DNA of 64,000 nucleotides, taken from NCBI GenBank assembly GCA_031772625.1, contig CM062807.1, forward strand, positions 1,151,877,007 through 1,151,941,006. Direction: 5' to 3'. The notes under the pieces are model-generated. The model did not search any database, was not told the origin of the DNA, and saw only the letters and a program-made list of their open reading frames with translations. The DNA comes from Pinus tabuliformis (lineage: Eukaryota; Streptophyta; Pinopsida; Pinales; Pinaceae). Below, one piece after another: positions 1-11,513 of the stretch; positions within the stretch are counted from its first letter, which is position 1, and every line of letters begins with the position of its first letter. Position numbers and translations under genes: made by a program.

Positions 1-1330
1 CCACTTCCCTAACTCTACATGGGGAGTTGAATCATATCATATTAACTATTCATTGCAAGTTTAACTCATTGGACCGATTAGCTTGGGTAAATGTGGGAGG
101 AGGTTGTTACATTTTTCATCATAATTTTTCGACTTAATCCATCAATGACCAAAATAAATAATAAGGGTGATAGGGATAAACCTTGACATAGTCATCGAAA
201 GTCCCGAAAAAAAATTGATGGGACACCATTGATTATAACTACATAATAGATCGTAAATACACATGTCGTGATTCATTCGACGGCCCCAATCAAAAGTACA
301 ATCTTGTTAATGATCATACTGAGGAAAGACCAGTCCACAAAATCATAGGACTTATGAAGATCTAATTTTAAAATGATGTCCTTGCTACACTTAAATTTTA
401 TAGAGAGTAATATTTCTTGAGAAACGACGACAACGTCCTGTATTTTTTGGTACTTCAAAAAACCGAACTATTTAGGAGAGATGCATTCAAAGAGTTTAAC
501 CTTTAACCGATTGGCTATAATCTTAGAAATTAATTTATATGTGCTATTGCATAAGTATGTTAGTCTATAATCATAGAAATATGATGGCCTCAAAGTATTT
601 GGAACGAGAGAGATGAGCGTCACACTTACAACCCTAGATATTTTGCAATTCTATCTCATCTATTCGACCATGTGCAATAAATAATTACCCATGATTTCAA
701 AGAAATGGGTAAAAATTTCCAATATGGTCCATCCATCCGGACCTGAACACTTGTATTTCGTGAAATATTTGAGTAATATAGAAACATATTGGATCATGAT
801 TGGCCCACTGACAAAGGAATTATCCTCCATCGAGAAAATTTGAGCAAAAAATTGTATGCTTTCCAATTGATTTTTAAAATCCATTATCGGATGTGCCTCG
901 TAGAATTCCCCAAAGTAGCGAATTGTCTCCCTATGAATGTAAAATAATTTATATATATTATGTCATGATCAAACTATTATATCCCATAGGGTATTCCAAC
1001 TTCTTTGTTGTGTAGCAAAATGATGGACTAATTTCATGTTTTTATCTCTTGTCGCTATCTAGATAGCGCGACTCATGAGTTGTCAATCCTCCTTTTGCAT
1101 TTTCAATATTTTTCTATTGTGGGCCTCCAATTCCAAAATTTGTGAATATTTTTCTAAAGAAAGGAAATTTGGATCAATGGGATCATTTAGGTGTGACATA
1201 GCTTCGTCAATATCCACCATATCCTGTCGAATATTTTGTTTTTTGTTTCGTTCCCAATGTCTCAATCACACAATAGTTATAATCTTTATGTATAGGTCCA
1301 GACATGATATGTGTTTTATTTCTCATGGAC
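1..1330 (-). pseudogene. LINE (non-LTR) reverse transcriptase remnant, truncated by window edge
   Basis: Read on the minus strand this is a broken plant L1-type LINE ORF2. In coding order: near 1265-1083 the stretch RQDMVDIDEAMSHLNDP and LEKYSQILELEAHNRKI, typical of the linker before RT; near 884-660 the RT start with CSGPDGWT; near 458-273 IILKLDLHKSYDFVDWSFL, matching the RT motif L-K-L-D-x-x-K-A-Y-D-x-V-x-W-x-F-L; and near 230-130 GVPSIFFRDFR followed by LCQGLSLSPLLFILV, matching the Q-G-x-P-L-S-P-L-L-F motif. Stops and frameshifts separate these pieces. The catalytic A/YxDD block would lie beyond the window edge. No LINE tail or target duplication is visible. It is an immobile copy; the motif order makes the family assignment firm. 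Confidence 0.85.
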
Positions 1331-1958
1331 CTTGTCACAACACATGTCTAAATTTTTTTGAAAGGGTTTTATGTAATTTCATAACGTTATCATATCCTTT
1401 ATCATTATTCAACTTTTAATTAATTTTTCATTGATTGTATGGTTTGATTCATGTTGAATTTAATAACAAGCCTATGGTTTTGTGTGCAATTAAATCTAGT
1501 ATCAAAAGTTTTCGATGTATTATACAGGGAAGTGATACTTGGTGGTGGTAGGAAAATCTGATAAGATTTATTATGAATGAATCATCTGTATTTTTTTGGT
1601 GATATGACACAACATATCTGAGTTGTTGATTGTGGTTTTGACATTTGTTTGCATTGTTCACTGTTGTCACTACTCAACATTTCAAGTAGTAGTACTTCTT
1701 TGGTTGTCATAGTTATTGTTTGGTACACTCTGTATCACCAGCCATCCAATTCAAACCATAGAGTTTTGTCTTCGCATTATATGCATTTCATTTCTCTTCT
1801 CAGGCTTTGCATGCCACTATGTAAGTTGTTACATTTTCATACCTCCATTCGACTCATTTCACCTCATATTTACACCAAATCCCAACTGAAATCTATCCAA
1901 GAATTATAGCCATGCCCCCTGTGATTAGAACCGATGAATTGGGAGTGATATCATTAAG
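1331..1958. other. AT-rich intergenic sequence, nothing recognised
   Basis: Short open frames exist on both strands but none shows a family motif or consistent composition. The LINE remnant may extend a little into this stretch on the minus strand, because weak lysine-rich open sequence continues to about 1440. I see no RNA gene or repeat. Confidence 0.4.
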
Positions 1959-3115
1959 TCATATGACGAATATTTGACATTTTTTCAGCAAGTCAAATGG
2001 TGGAAATTTGTCCAAATATTTCAAGGTTTCAGTGAGGGAGTAGTTAAATCCTTTGTCTCTATCTTCAGTGGAAAGAGGGTAAAGGTAGAGCAATTGGATA
2101 TTTCTGTGGATGTTAATTTCATAGCCAAAGTGACCTATATCCTTATGAAGAGTGAGAAATTTTTGAAGAACTATCATGTGCACTAAATACCATGGAGGAA
2201 GTTCCTGGCAAACAAGAATTATGCATACAATGTTAAAGGAATGTTTGTTTCTTTCCTAAAACCCTTTTGGGAAGATCTAATGTTTGTTTCTTTCCTAAAA
2301 CCCTTATGGGAAGATCTATTGTTTTTTCTATTTCATTACATAACATGTGAAGTGTTATACATGCTATTGTTTATTTACCATATTCATCTGCTCATTGTAT
2401 TTTTAGGGTATAAAATTAACCTTCCATATTATTTATACAAAATCCTCGCCAAAATGGCCAAGACATATCAATATGAACATAAAAACCTTGGCAGGTCTCT
2501 TTTCCATCATGGTCTCATATGCATTTTGCTAAAGCATCACTTGGACCTAGGGTTTTGTATAATCCTCCACCAACTGACCCAGTTCCAGTTGTTTCATGCA
2601 TTTTCAATGAATATGACCTTGATGAATCATTCCATGTAAAGAAGTCAAATTATTTTGACAATAGAGGGATTGACAGCCCTAAAATTGTACCTATTCATTT
2701 CACTAGGAGTATGGCTAAGAATACTGAATTCCATCATCTCGAATTGAAACTAGAATTTAAGAAAAAAGATGAGCTAAAACCCTTAGATCGTAGTCATCAA
2801 TTTAAACGTGAAAAGGAAGAGGATGTTAGTCAACCAGAGTATAATCCTCAGTTTAGAGTGAAAGTTGAACAAATTTAAAGAAAAATATCAAGGGCTTGAC
2901 ATAAAAAAATAAATAATATCATGGTAAAGGAGGTTCTTGTTGATCTTGAAACGCGTACTGAGCCTTCACCAAAGAAAAACAAGCCTCAAACTAAGGATGA
3001 TTTTGGTTTTGTTGATAATGATAAATATGTTCATGATGGTAATAGTAATTCAGAAAAAAATCCTTAGATAAATTTTGGCTCTGATCCATCCATACTTGCT
3101 ATGTACCGGCACCAA
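1959..3115 (+). pseudogene. decayed coding relict of unknown, gag-like character
   Basis: Several plus-strand open pieces look like former coding sequence. At 1974-2186 there is a frame with VKWWKFVQIFQGFSEGVV and later FIAKVTYILMKSEKFLKN. At 2241-2639 a frame contains SLFHHGLI. At 2519-2878 a third frame is rich in charged residues and ends in EEDVSQPEYNPQFRVKVEQI, and open sequence continues in pieces to about 3110. The pieces are in different frames, so the region is broken. The style (tryptophan-rich block, then a Lys/Glu-rich tail) recalls gag-like or accessory ORFs of plant LTR elements, but I cannot name the family. It could also be an old host gene fragment. Confidence 0.3.
2241..2318 (+). 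repeat. two tandem copies of a 39-bp sequence
   Basis: The sequence starting atgtttgtttctttcctaaa is present at 2241-2279 and again at 2280-2318, with one visible difference (ccttttggg versus ccttatggg). Because 39 is a multiple of three, the duplication keeps frame in the surrounding relict reading frame. Confidence 0.9.
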
Positions 3116-5690
3116 TAACTTCTAGTTATAGTTCCTTGTCTTGAGCATCACATTAGCCAACTCGTTCAAGAGAAAATTCAGCTTAAATGCATAAATCAAT
3201 TAAGGGAAAATCAAAACAAATAGAAATATACAGAATCTGAGGTGAAAAAATAGTAAGGAGATATGCATATAATCATTAAGTCATCAATTTCAAAGTGGTT
3301 TCTCTCCATATTCAAATCCTTCTTAATAAAGACTTTATATTTATCTATATTTTAGGGTCAGATATTTTTGATGTATGTTTTTGTTTTGACTATGTTTGCT
3401 AAATTTAAAAGGCCGATACATAATAAAAGAATTTGTAGCAACCTTGTTTTGATATCAACATTTGTTATTAACGTTATTTTCTTTATTTTCGTCAGGTTGC
3501 TCACGTTCAACAAACGATGCTCTTGGTTTCCATGGCAGTAGTTATTGTGAATGCCATGGAGCTATTTCAAATCATGTGAGGATGTCCTGTTAGTTTTTAT
3601 GTCTATTTCTTTTAATTATTTAAGATTCGACCAACAGTTCAAAAACAATAAATTGTAATTTTTGTAAAAATAGTTTTGATTGGGAAAGTTTAGTTTGAAT
3701 ATGGTAAGGCTTATCATCTTGTATATAAAACTTTAGTTCGAGGAAGTGAAGAGGGAGAGAGAAGATGGAAAAGAAATGCTAAAAACTATTTAATGAATGT
3801 GAAACAATTTTGAATCTATTTGTAAGTGTGTTGATTTGATTTGATTCAATCAATTAATACTTATATAAGTTTTATTTTCCATAGTCATTTTTCTTTCACT
3901 TTCTTCTTAATTTTATGTAATTTGATTTCCAAAAGTTTGGAAGATAGAAATTTGTCGTTCTATGACTTGGATTCATGAACATGTATTGAATTATTACATT
4001 TCTTTTTATTTGTTAGTTCAATTTATATTTGTTCATTCGATCATAATCATTCTTCATTGACTTGCGTCTTGAGGATGACACTGATTTGAACATTCCTCTA
4101 ATACATGTTTCTTTGAATTGTTTTTGGAAATTTAGATTGTAGTAAAATGCTATTTTCTTTATATAAATTGAGTTAATATATATCCTATTACAGTTTTTAA
4201 TCTGTTATTTTATTTCGTTATTGGTTTATTGAATTGCTTCATAAAAGAATAATTGAAAGATAATTTAATTCACAAAAGTTGCTACAGTTACCTTTCCAGT
4301 TTATCTCAACTGAGACGTAGTAATTAGATGGCATTAGTTATTTTTCTGCATATAAGATTTATTCTTGGTATGAAGTATTCAAACAAACACTAGTTGTATT
4401 TTATTTAAAAAAATAAAAAAACTCACACTTTCATAATTCTCTTCCTTTTACTTATTCACATTAAGGATTATCATTAATTTTAATATATAATTGCATATAT
4501 AAATTAAAATTAGTTTGCATTTCATAATATTGCAGAGATAAATATATTTTATTCTTTGTACCAATTACGTTAAGTTCTAGTTGTTTTATATGTTGTTGTA
4601 TAATTATTGTACCACTCATATAACATTTATTGTATTTTAATCATTGATGCTATTCTAATTTTTGTATCGTATTTCATTAATTCTTAATTGATAGTTTTAG
4701 GTATATTAACTGTAGGTTAGGTTTCATGTACATAAAACATTAGTTAACCTTAGGCTTCCTCGAGTTCTCTTATTTGCAAGAGGAAAGATCTGAAAGTTAA
4801 CAGAGCCTTAAAACATGTCAGGAGTGTGTTATAGCATCATTTAACACTCTTGTAGACTTGATGCTCTTGTATGGACCTGGGCAGCCTTGTCCCATGCATA
4901 CTTGATCCTATATTAAAAAATAATATTTCAAATTCCACATGCAACTCTACCCATTCAAAAGTGCGTACATACGCAGGTTCTATAACTGAATACCCACATA
5001 TATCTTTTTAAAAAAAAAAAAAAAATAATATGTTATTTTTTGGGTGGGGTTCACGGTTTTACTGAGAGCCCACCTACAGGAGCTCGTAGCACAACTGAAT
5101 TAACTAATTTCAGGTGGTATATATACACACCTTGGGTAGGCCTAAAAGACATAAGAAAATGATTATTGACACTATACCCATTTTTCTCCCAAATCAAATC
5201 TAATTTTCCCATGCCTCCTGCACTCCAAATCTTTATGGAAACCCTTGTTTCATTTGCAGAGATGTTCATCATCTTTATAACATCTCCTTGCATTTGTTAG
5301 AGAAGTTTTCTTTGTGGCTTAGGTTGGATGGATCCAGAGGAAGGCTTCATCGGGCTTTGGCTTGGATTAGGTTGTACCTTTCCTATCCTTATTGTTGATT
5401 ATCAATAAAGAAGCTCATGTCTTGTTCCTGATATGTTATTGTCAAATGAATAACAATTTATATGTTATTGTCACTCGATTCTGGAGGAAGCAGAGGATTT
5501 GGACCTGTTGACCACTACGTGTCAATGAACCATAACAATACACCCCCTTTTTTTGCAAAAGGGATGGCCTGATCAATGTGTCTATGTCGTTCAGCTATCA
5601 TCATCATCATCTTGATTTCCAAGATGTTATAATGTAAACCCATTCTACATGTATATGATGTAAATAATCTCAGAAGATCCGTGTCATGTA
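3116..5690. other. AT-rich intergenic sequence without recognised genes
   Basis: Very A/T-rich with short poly-A and poly-T runs (for example an A-run near 5009-5024). The only open frame of note is on the minus strand at 5293-5051 (80 codons, containing WSAGGMGKLDLIWEKNGY and HFLMSFRPTQGVYIYHL). Its composition looks more protein-like than its surroundings, but I do not recognise it and see no splice or homology evidence. It may be a stray exon fragment or chance. A repeated ATATGTTATTGTCA lies near 5430-5470. Confidence 0.4.
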
Positions 5691-8250
5691 TGTAACAACC
5701 TAGGTAAGCCTACTTTTCTAGTGACGAGCTACATTCTGGGAGGTTTTTGGTCTCACCGATCCATTATCAGATGGTTGGCAGAGTTTTCCTTCAGTTTTAC
5801 CCCAAATCTGGAATGGATTTTGTCACTAGGATCTTAGGCGAATCCTAGTGTTCTAGATCAAGTCTATGTAAAAGTAATTTGGGAGTAATCCTAACTTGGT
5901 TATGTTATTTTATTACAAGTTGTTTGGTCTACTAGATTATATTTGTGTTGCAGAAATGGGTAGTCCATGAGGGTCTATTACAAATCGATTTTCCCCCTTA
6001 TGATGTAAAAAATATGAAAATCATGATGTAAAGTGTCTTGAGGGTTGGAAAAATAATTTATTCCCTCATAAAATAATTAATTAAAATTTCTAGCCAAAAA
6101 TTAATTAAAATCCTAAGCCAAAAATTTAATTAATTCTAGGTCCTAGGTAAATTTAAAATCTCCAAAGGCAAAATTCGTCCGTCCTTAAAAATCAAATTTT
6201 AAAAGGTCCTAAGACTTAGGTAAATTAATTATTTTGCAAAATTTTAAACCTTTGATCCGAGGGGGTTAAGTCAAAGTCAAATGTTTGGGGAAATTAACTC
6301 AATTTTTTTTTTTTTGAGTTAATTAAAATGCATTTAATTAAAAATTTCGAATTTCCCCAAATATTTAAATATTTCGACGAATGATATTAAAAGAAATTTT
6401 AATCTTCATCAACAGTCAAGATTGCTTTGATGAGGATCACTCGAACTAACCATTGGATGATTTATCTTTAAATAAGAGGTCATTTGTGAGTTGACCCATC
6501 CAATCTCTGAAGCATGTGCTAAGCAAAAAGCTCTTGTGTAATCTTTTTCTGGATAATAAAGAAAGACTTTGGGGTTAAATTTTGATGTTATTACTCTTCA
6601 TGGGAATACTGTAAGATTTGTTGTTTTCATGCATAAAGCCATTGATGATAGCTTCTGAAGAGTGATTTGAGTATAGGTATCTTGCTCAGTCGTTGGGGTT
6701 TAAATGATATTTTAAATTTTGAATGTAATAGCAGGTATCTCTATTTGTCTGAATTTTATTATCATTCTCTCGCTCTATTTTGATGGTTGGATTGAGTTTT
6801 GTAGGAAAATATTGATTTTTAGATCCTTGAGTGTTAGAGGAAGTTTTCAGTTTGACCAGCTAACTCCCGATCTGTGTTTTCTGAAGAGCCCAACTAAATT
6901 AGCCCCAAGCTTATCATAAGATTTTAGTGGTGATATACGAAGGGTTTTGAGTTAAGGACCTCTTTTAAAATTTAAAAATTTATTTTTTGTGCGGGAAATT
7001 GATATATCTGGTTGTTGAGAGCCTTATATTATTAGATCTGGGAGCGGATTTGGACTCATACTCCTTAGGTTTGATAGATATACTATTCTTGTGCATAAAT
7101 CTGTAAAAAAAATTGGTTTTCTGAATTAGGTTTCTAAGGTTTTATTTATTTTTTATATATCTGGGTTTTGGGTGTTTTTGTTTTCAGGTACAGGTTGAAA
7201 TCTAAAAGAGAAGTTTGATTTGAAGCTAGATCTAGGCCCTTGAGGGTAAGATCTAGCCTCAATACCATTTTTGCAGGGTTATTCTTAAAAAGATTTTACA
7301 ATCTGAAGGCTTTCAAATTTTCTGAAGAATTCATAAGTTTTGAAAGGAAATTTTAAGCAAAAGAATATATCATTTTAAGCAGAAATTTCTGGGAAATTTT
7401 CTTAGGTTTTTGGTTACCATTTTTCTATTTATTGCTGTATTGAGCATCCATTTTTTGCTGCGATTTTCCCCTTCGGAAAATTTCAATTTTTTTTTTACTG
7501 TTTGTGTTTTGGGGTTTTCTAGAAAATTTTGGATTTCCTTTTCCTTTGCCCAAACCCTCCTCTCTGCTTCCTTTTCTGCTTCCCTTTACCTCGTTTTTTT
7601 TATCAGTCGCAATCCTTTTCTCCTCTTCCTAACCTGTGAACTCACTTATCTTCGTTGTCTACCCGCAGCTCCTATGCCTAGGCTCCTCACTGTTATCTGC
7701 CAAAGAATTCATCTCCATCACTACTCCCTGCATCAACCTCCAAAACCCCCTCTAGACCCATGACCCTCGCAGCTCATCCTCCTCATCATCTTCTCCCTCT
7801 CTATCTCTCCATGTCCCTCCTCCTTAACTCCTCATTGTTTTCTATTGTGTCATTCCACAAATCTGTGGTCCCCACAACTCCATTCCTCCACCTGTGTCCT
7901 TCTCGTTCGCTGCCACCATATCCATCTACATTGCGGCTTCTGCTGCTTTTTCATATTGTCGCTGCCATCGAAACCCTTCTTTCCCTCACTACATCTCTAC
8001 CATCCATCACAAACCTGCAATCTCGCTTGAGCTCGAAGCTCTTTTCGCTACCACACCTGCATACACAAACACTTCAAAACAAATTCGATTTCATTTTTTG
8101 TTTTGTCTTAGCATTAGGGATAGTCCTTTTTTTTTAATAAAAAATTTGATTCCATTTTAACTAAACTTTGGTTGGATTCATTTTAAAATTTCGTTTTTGT
8201 TGTTTTTCGATTTTATTTATTTATTTTTGATTTTATTTTATTTTTGTTTT

Positions 8251-8261
8251 ACATTTTATCA
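8251..8261. repeat. SINE target-site duplication, left copy
   Basis: acattttatca, identical to the copy at 8480-8490. Confidence 0.85.
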
Positions 8262-8479
8262 ATTTTTTTTGGTGACTAGCGGAATCAACAACGGTGGTGG
8301 TATCACACTCGCATTACATGGGGCCGAATCCCACCGGCTACCACTATAACCTCTAGGAGGAACCGCCCAGCCTGCAAGGATGGCCCTCGGGTAAGACAAG
8401 ACTCGAACTCGTGAATTGCACAGTGGCACAGACGACTTAATAGATTGTCCGCTGGCCACAAGACCAAACCTCTACGGGC
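8262..8479 (-). mobile_element. tRNA-derived SINE with 11-bp target-site duplication
   Basis: On the minus strand the element starts gcccgtagaggtttgg, has an A-box-like TGGCCAGCGG and a B-box-like AGTTCGAGTCT about 60 bp further on, then a tRNA-unrelated body, and ends CTAGTCACC followed by a short A-rich tail (T-run on the plus strand, 8262-8270). The 11-bp sequence acattttatca flanks it exactly at 8251-8261 and 8480-8490. Internal pol III promoter boxes, A tail and direct repeats together are diagnostic of a SINE. Its GC content is clearly higher than the surrounding sequence. The tRNA of origin and family name are not determined. Confidence 0.85.
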
Positions 8480-8490
8480 ACATTTTATCA
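8480..8490. repeat. SINE target-site duplication, right copy
   Basis: acattttatca, identical to 8251-8261. Confidence 0.85.
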
Positions 8491-9501
8491 TTTTTTTGTT
8501 TTAACCTATGATTTTGATTTTTTCTATTTTCATTTGAAAAAAAATTAAAAAAATATTTAGAAAAACATTAAAAAAAACTCTAAAATTTAAAAGTTTAAAA
8601 ATGTTAAAAGTTTTAAATTTTGGTGACTTAGAATTGAGAATGAAATAGATTAAAGGAGGATATGCGCTTTCACATGAGAATTTTTAATGTGGCCTATGTC
8701 CCATTAAAAATTTAATTTATTAATCCTTTGATTTTGTTTACTTTTGTCACATTAAAAATTCGATTTCTTCATTTATCACATTAAAGCAATTGCCTAAGGA
8801 ATAATTAAAATTCTAATTTAAAGTTCCTTGGTGTCTTTGGTGTTAAGTGTAAAATTTTAATTTTTGTGATTTATCTATAGTCAAGAGCGATAAATGTTTT
8901 AAAAAAATCATATTGACTGTTGGAGAAAGATAAATTTTGCTAGATTATCTTGCATGCTAAATTTTTGAGCATTTTACATTTAATTGTTCATGATCATCAC
9001 TTTGCCACATTATAAATTTCTTTGGGTAACTTGTTTTTTATTTAGTCTTTGGTTAATTGAACATAAGGTACTCGTCTAAAATCATTTGTATCTTGTGGTT
9101 TTGTTTTATTTTATTAGATCTATCAATCTGAGTTAACCAGGACTCATTTACACTCGTCATGTTGTCCATATTTAAGTCTCATAGAGCCTGTGTTTCACAG
9201 GCTATTCTCATTCATTCACCTTAAGGACTACCTCCCTTGACTTGTTTAGGAGAGAGTCTAAATGGAGTAAGGATTAGAGTGACAACCCTTACTTTGAGCG
9301 TTGTCACGGTGCCTAGACACTTTGTACAACAACAAGACCCTATGGAAACATCATCAAATGTAGGACCTTCGGGTAAGTTTCCAAGTCCACATTTAATAAT
9401 TCACATGTTTGGCATGCTTGCTTGGCTACTTCTTGTTGATTTTCTTGTTCTTCTCGATTGAGGTTGTCAACCCTTACCTTAGGTAATTTTTCCCACCAAC
9501 A

Positions 9502-9524
9502 GAATTGGCGGCTACATTGGGGAA
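9502..9524 (+). promoter_or_regulatory. candidate Gypsy primer-binding site
   Basis: gaattggcggctacattggg and the following bases resemble the TGGCGxC...TTGGGGA primer-binding sites of plant Tat/Ogre-type Gypsy elements, and directly follow a CA-ending LTR-like sequence. The exact primer tRNA cannot be assigned. The sequence 9525-9879 after it would be leader of that element, interrupted by Copia A. Confidence 0.4.
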
Positions 9525-9771
9525 TACCATCAAATATTTCATAGAATGGTTGTAATTCTTTGATCTGGGTTTTTTTTTGTTGTTTCTTGATTTTTTTGGC
9601 CTTCTTGGCCCTTAGGAAAGCTGGCCATTCAGCTTGATCTCTTGGATCATGACTGTATTTTTATTTTTTCCTTAGTTTTCCATTTATATGCCCATTTTGT
9701 TGTATACAGAAGCATACATACATTATTTATTCTGAAGAAACCCACATATACACTAGTTTCTTTAGAAACTG

Positions 9772-9846
9772 TCATGTACAAACACGTTTCTAGTGATACA
9801 CAGTCGTGTACATACACGTTTCTAGTGTTACACAGTCACGTACAAA
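9772..9846 (+). repeat. 32-bp tandem repeat, 2.3 copies
   Basis: Copies at 9772-9803 and 9804-9835 share tacacgtttctagtg-type sequence ending cacag. A partial third copy (tcacgtacaaa) runs to 9846. They lie just upstream of the Copia A 5' LTR. Confidence 0.85.
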
Positions 9847-9879
9847 TTGAAAAAACTGTTTTTTTTCATTTCTATATTT

Positions 9880-10331
9880 TGTTAGGATATTCCGACACAT
9901 AGGAAATAATTAAGTACAACTTGGTCTAGTGTATAGTTAGGTAAAGTGTGTTTCTTTAGTATGTACTTTTTGTAACTTAGAATCTAACGGTCACGATATG
10001 TTCTAGACATGAAGCGATCTGACGATTCATTCTCTCCTTGGTATTACTGACACTTGATCTGTGGCTTAACACTTAATTGGTCCATGATCTCTATTTAAAG
10101 AGCATGGAGGGTCATTTGTTAGGTGATCGTTCATGAGAGAAGTTTATGTAAATTTTCTTTCTTTTACATTAATAAATTACCTAAAGTGACCGTGTTGGCT
10201 CAAGCCGTGGACTATTTCCTTCTTTGATGGTTTTAACCACGTCAAGAATACTGATGTACTGATCTGTGATTTGTTTGTGAGCGGTGTCCTTTGGTGTTCT
10301 ATCTAAGGAAATTACCATGTAAATTCCTACA
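9880..10331 (+). repeat. Copia A 5' LTR
   Basis: Starts TGTTAGGATATTCC and ends AAATTCCTACA, followed directly by the primer-binding site. Matches the 3' LTRs at 20721, 31034 and 60007. A TATA-like tatttaaag lies near 10091. Confidence 0.95.
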
Positions 10332-10343
10332 TGGTATCAGAGC
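10332..10343 (+). promoter_or_regulatory. Copia A primer-binding site (initiator tRNA-Met type)
   Basis: tggtatcagagc is the standard plant Copia primer-binding site, complementary to the 3' end of initiator tRNA-Met, and abuts the LTR end. Confidence 0.95.
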
Positions 10344-11513
10344 TATTCAACGACAACATCCATTGGTGACCCAAATCCGAAGTCGATACAACTGCATCTA
10401 ATTGTCATTTTCTATATCTATTGTTTCTGACCACTTTTGGGTTGAGAGGAATACTCTATTGTGTTCATAGCATTTGTTCCAGTGAGGAAACCCTTTCTTT
10501 TCACACGAAAAGGTTTCAGGTAGCCCTAGCTACGTCATTTTTAAGATCTGGAGGTATACAATCTTTATTTGCAGTTATAGTTAATTATCTCTTTGTTTAT
10601 TTCAGTTTATAGTCCTCTATAATTTTTTATTACTGGATCTATACCTTTCATTTCTGCGTATGATCTTTTCCCCATGACTCTGTGCGATCTGGGAAAATCA
10701 GAAAAAAAAAAGAAATGATTATTCTCCTGCGCATGCTCTTTCCCGTTGCGCCTTAATGTGATCTTGGAAAATAGAAAACATTGAGGAAAATATATAGTTT
10801 TTGGAAAAATATGACTTTAATCCATAAGGCTTGGATTACTTTTGCTTGTTTGTTTTGGTATGTGTGTTTTTTTTGTTTTGTAGCCAAAAAGGGGTTTTAC
10901 AAGTAAGCACGCACTCCAAAGCTTTAGTGAACAACAAGAAAAAACCCCTTCCTCTTTTCCAAAAATTACTAACCTTTTAAACTAGCTCACTTGGTCCAAA
11001 GTTACTTTATGAGAATAGAGGTCTTGGGTTCAAGTTTTTCTTTTTGTTGAGTTACTTTTTTGGAAAACACATGTAACTTATGTTTTAAAGTTACTTTATG
11101 TAAAAGTGTTCTCACCCATTATAAAAACTGAGTCACGTATAATTATAAAGTCACTTTATCTTTTATTTAAGTTACAATTTAGTGGATAGTTCATAAAGTA
11201 CCATTGTAAAAGCGACTTTCACTTATTTATAAAAGTGGGTTACATAATTTTTTTTTAAAAGTGAGCTAATTAGATTAAGTTTGGAAGGGGGGAGGGGGGG
11301 CGGAGGGTGGGGCGGTTTGAATATAACATTATCATTCACTTCCCAACATTCGCATGGTTTGTCGACATCTTCAACAACTTTTCTTCAAAAATCCATAACT
11401 TCTTCATCTAGAATTTGTTTCCAGAGTAGTGATTTTTTAATCAGCATAATTTTTCGAGATCTTTACATTGGAACACTTGGTTTCAACATCTACACCTTCA
11501 ACTGTTTTCTGAA
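10344..11513 (+). other. Copia A untranslated leader
   Basis: About 1.17 kb between primer-binding site and gag. No supported gene; short open frames only. A G-rich run (aagggggga-type) lies at 11284-11312. Confidence 0.6.

Larger units (their letters stand above)
5691..9501 (+). repeat. candidate old Ty3/Gypsy long terminal repeat
   Basis: The segment begins TGTAACAACC and ends CCCACCAACA, i.e. TG...CA. It is followed at once by a primer-binding-like sequence (9502-9524). Inside, a TTTAAATAAG-type TATA-like site near 6468 is followed by AATAAAG near 6556, as expected for a U3/R region. Long pyrimidine-rich open frames at 7410-8160 are low-complexity (Ser/Leu/His/Pro) and not convincing genes. 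The second LTR is not in the window, so the left boundary is only a guess from the TG start and the PBS-like end. A SINE has inserted at 8262-8479. If real, this LTR would be about 3.8 kb before subtracting the SINE. Confidence 0.4.

Noticed and set aside
5051-5293. Minus-strand 80-codon frame as a host gene
   Set aside because: Protein-like composition but no family, splice or neighbour evidence; mentioned only within the intergenic description.
7410-8160. Four overlapping plus-strand open frames rich in Ser, Leu, His and Pro
   Set aside because: Pyrimidine-rich DNA opens several frames at once; no motif, and the sequence looks like LTR or intergenic DNA.
8395-8470. B-box GTTCGAGTC considered as a tRNA gene
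   Set aside because: No cloverleaf of tRNA length; a longer body, A tail and target duplications show a SINE.
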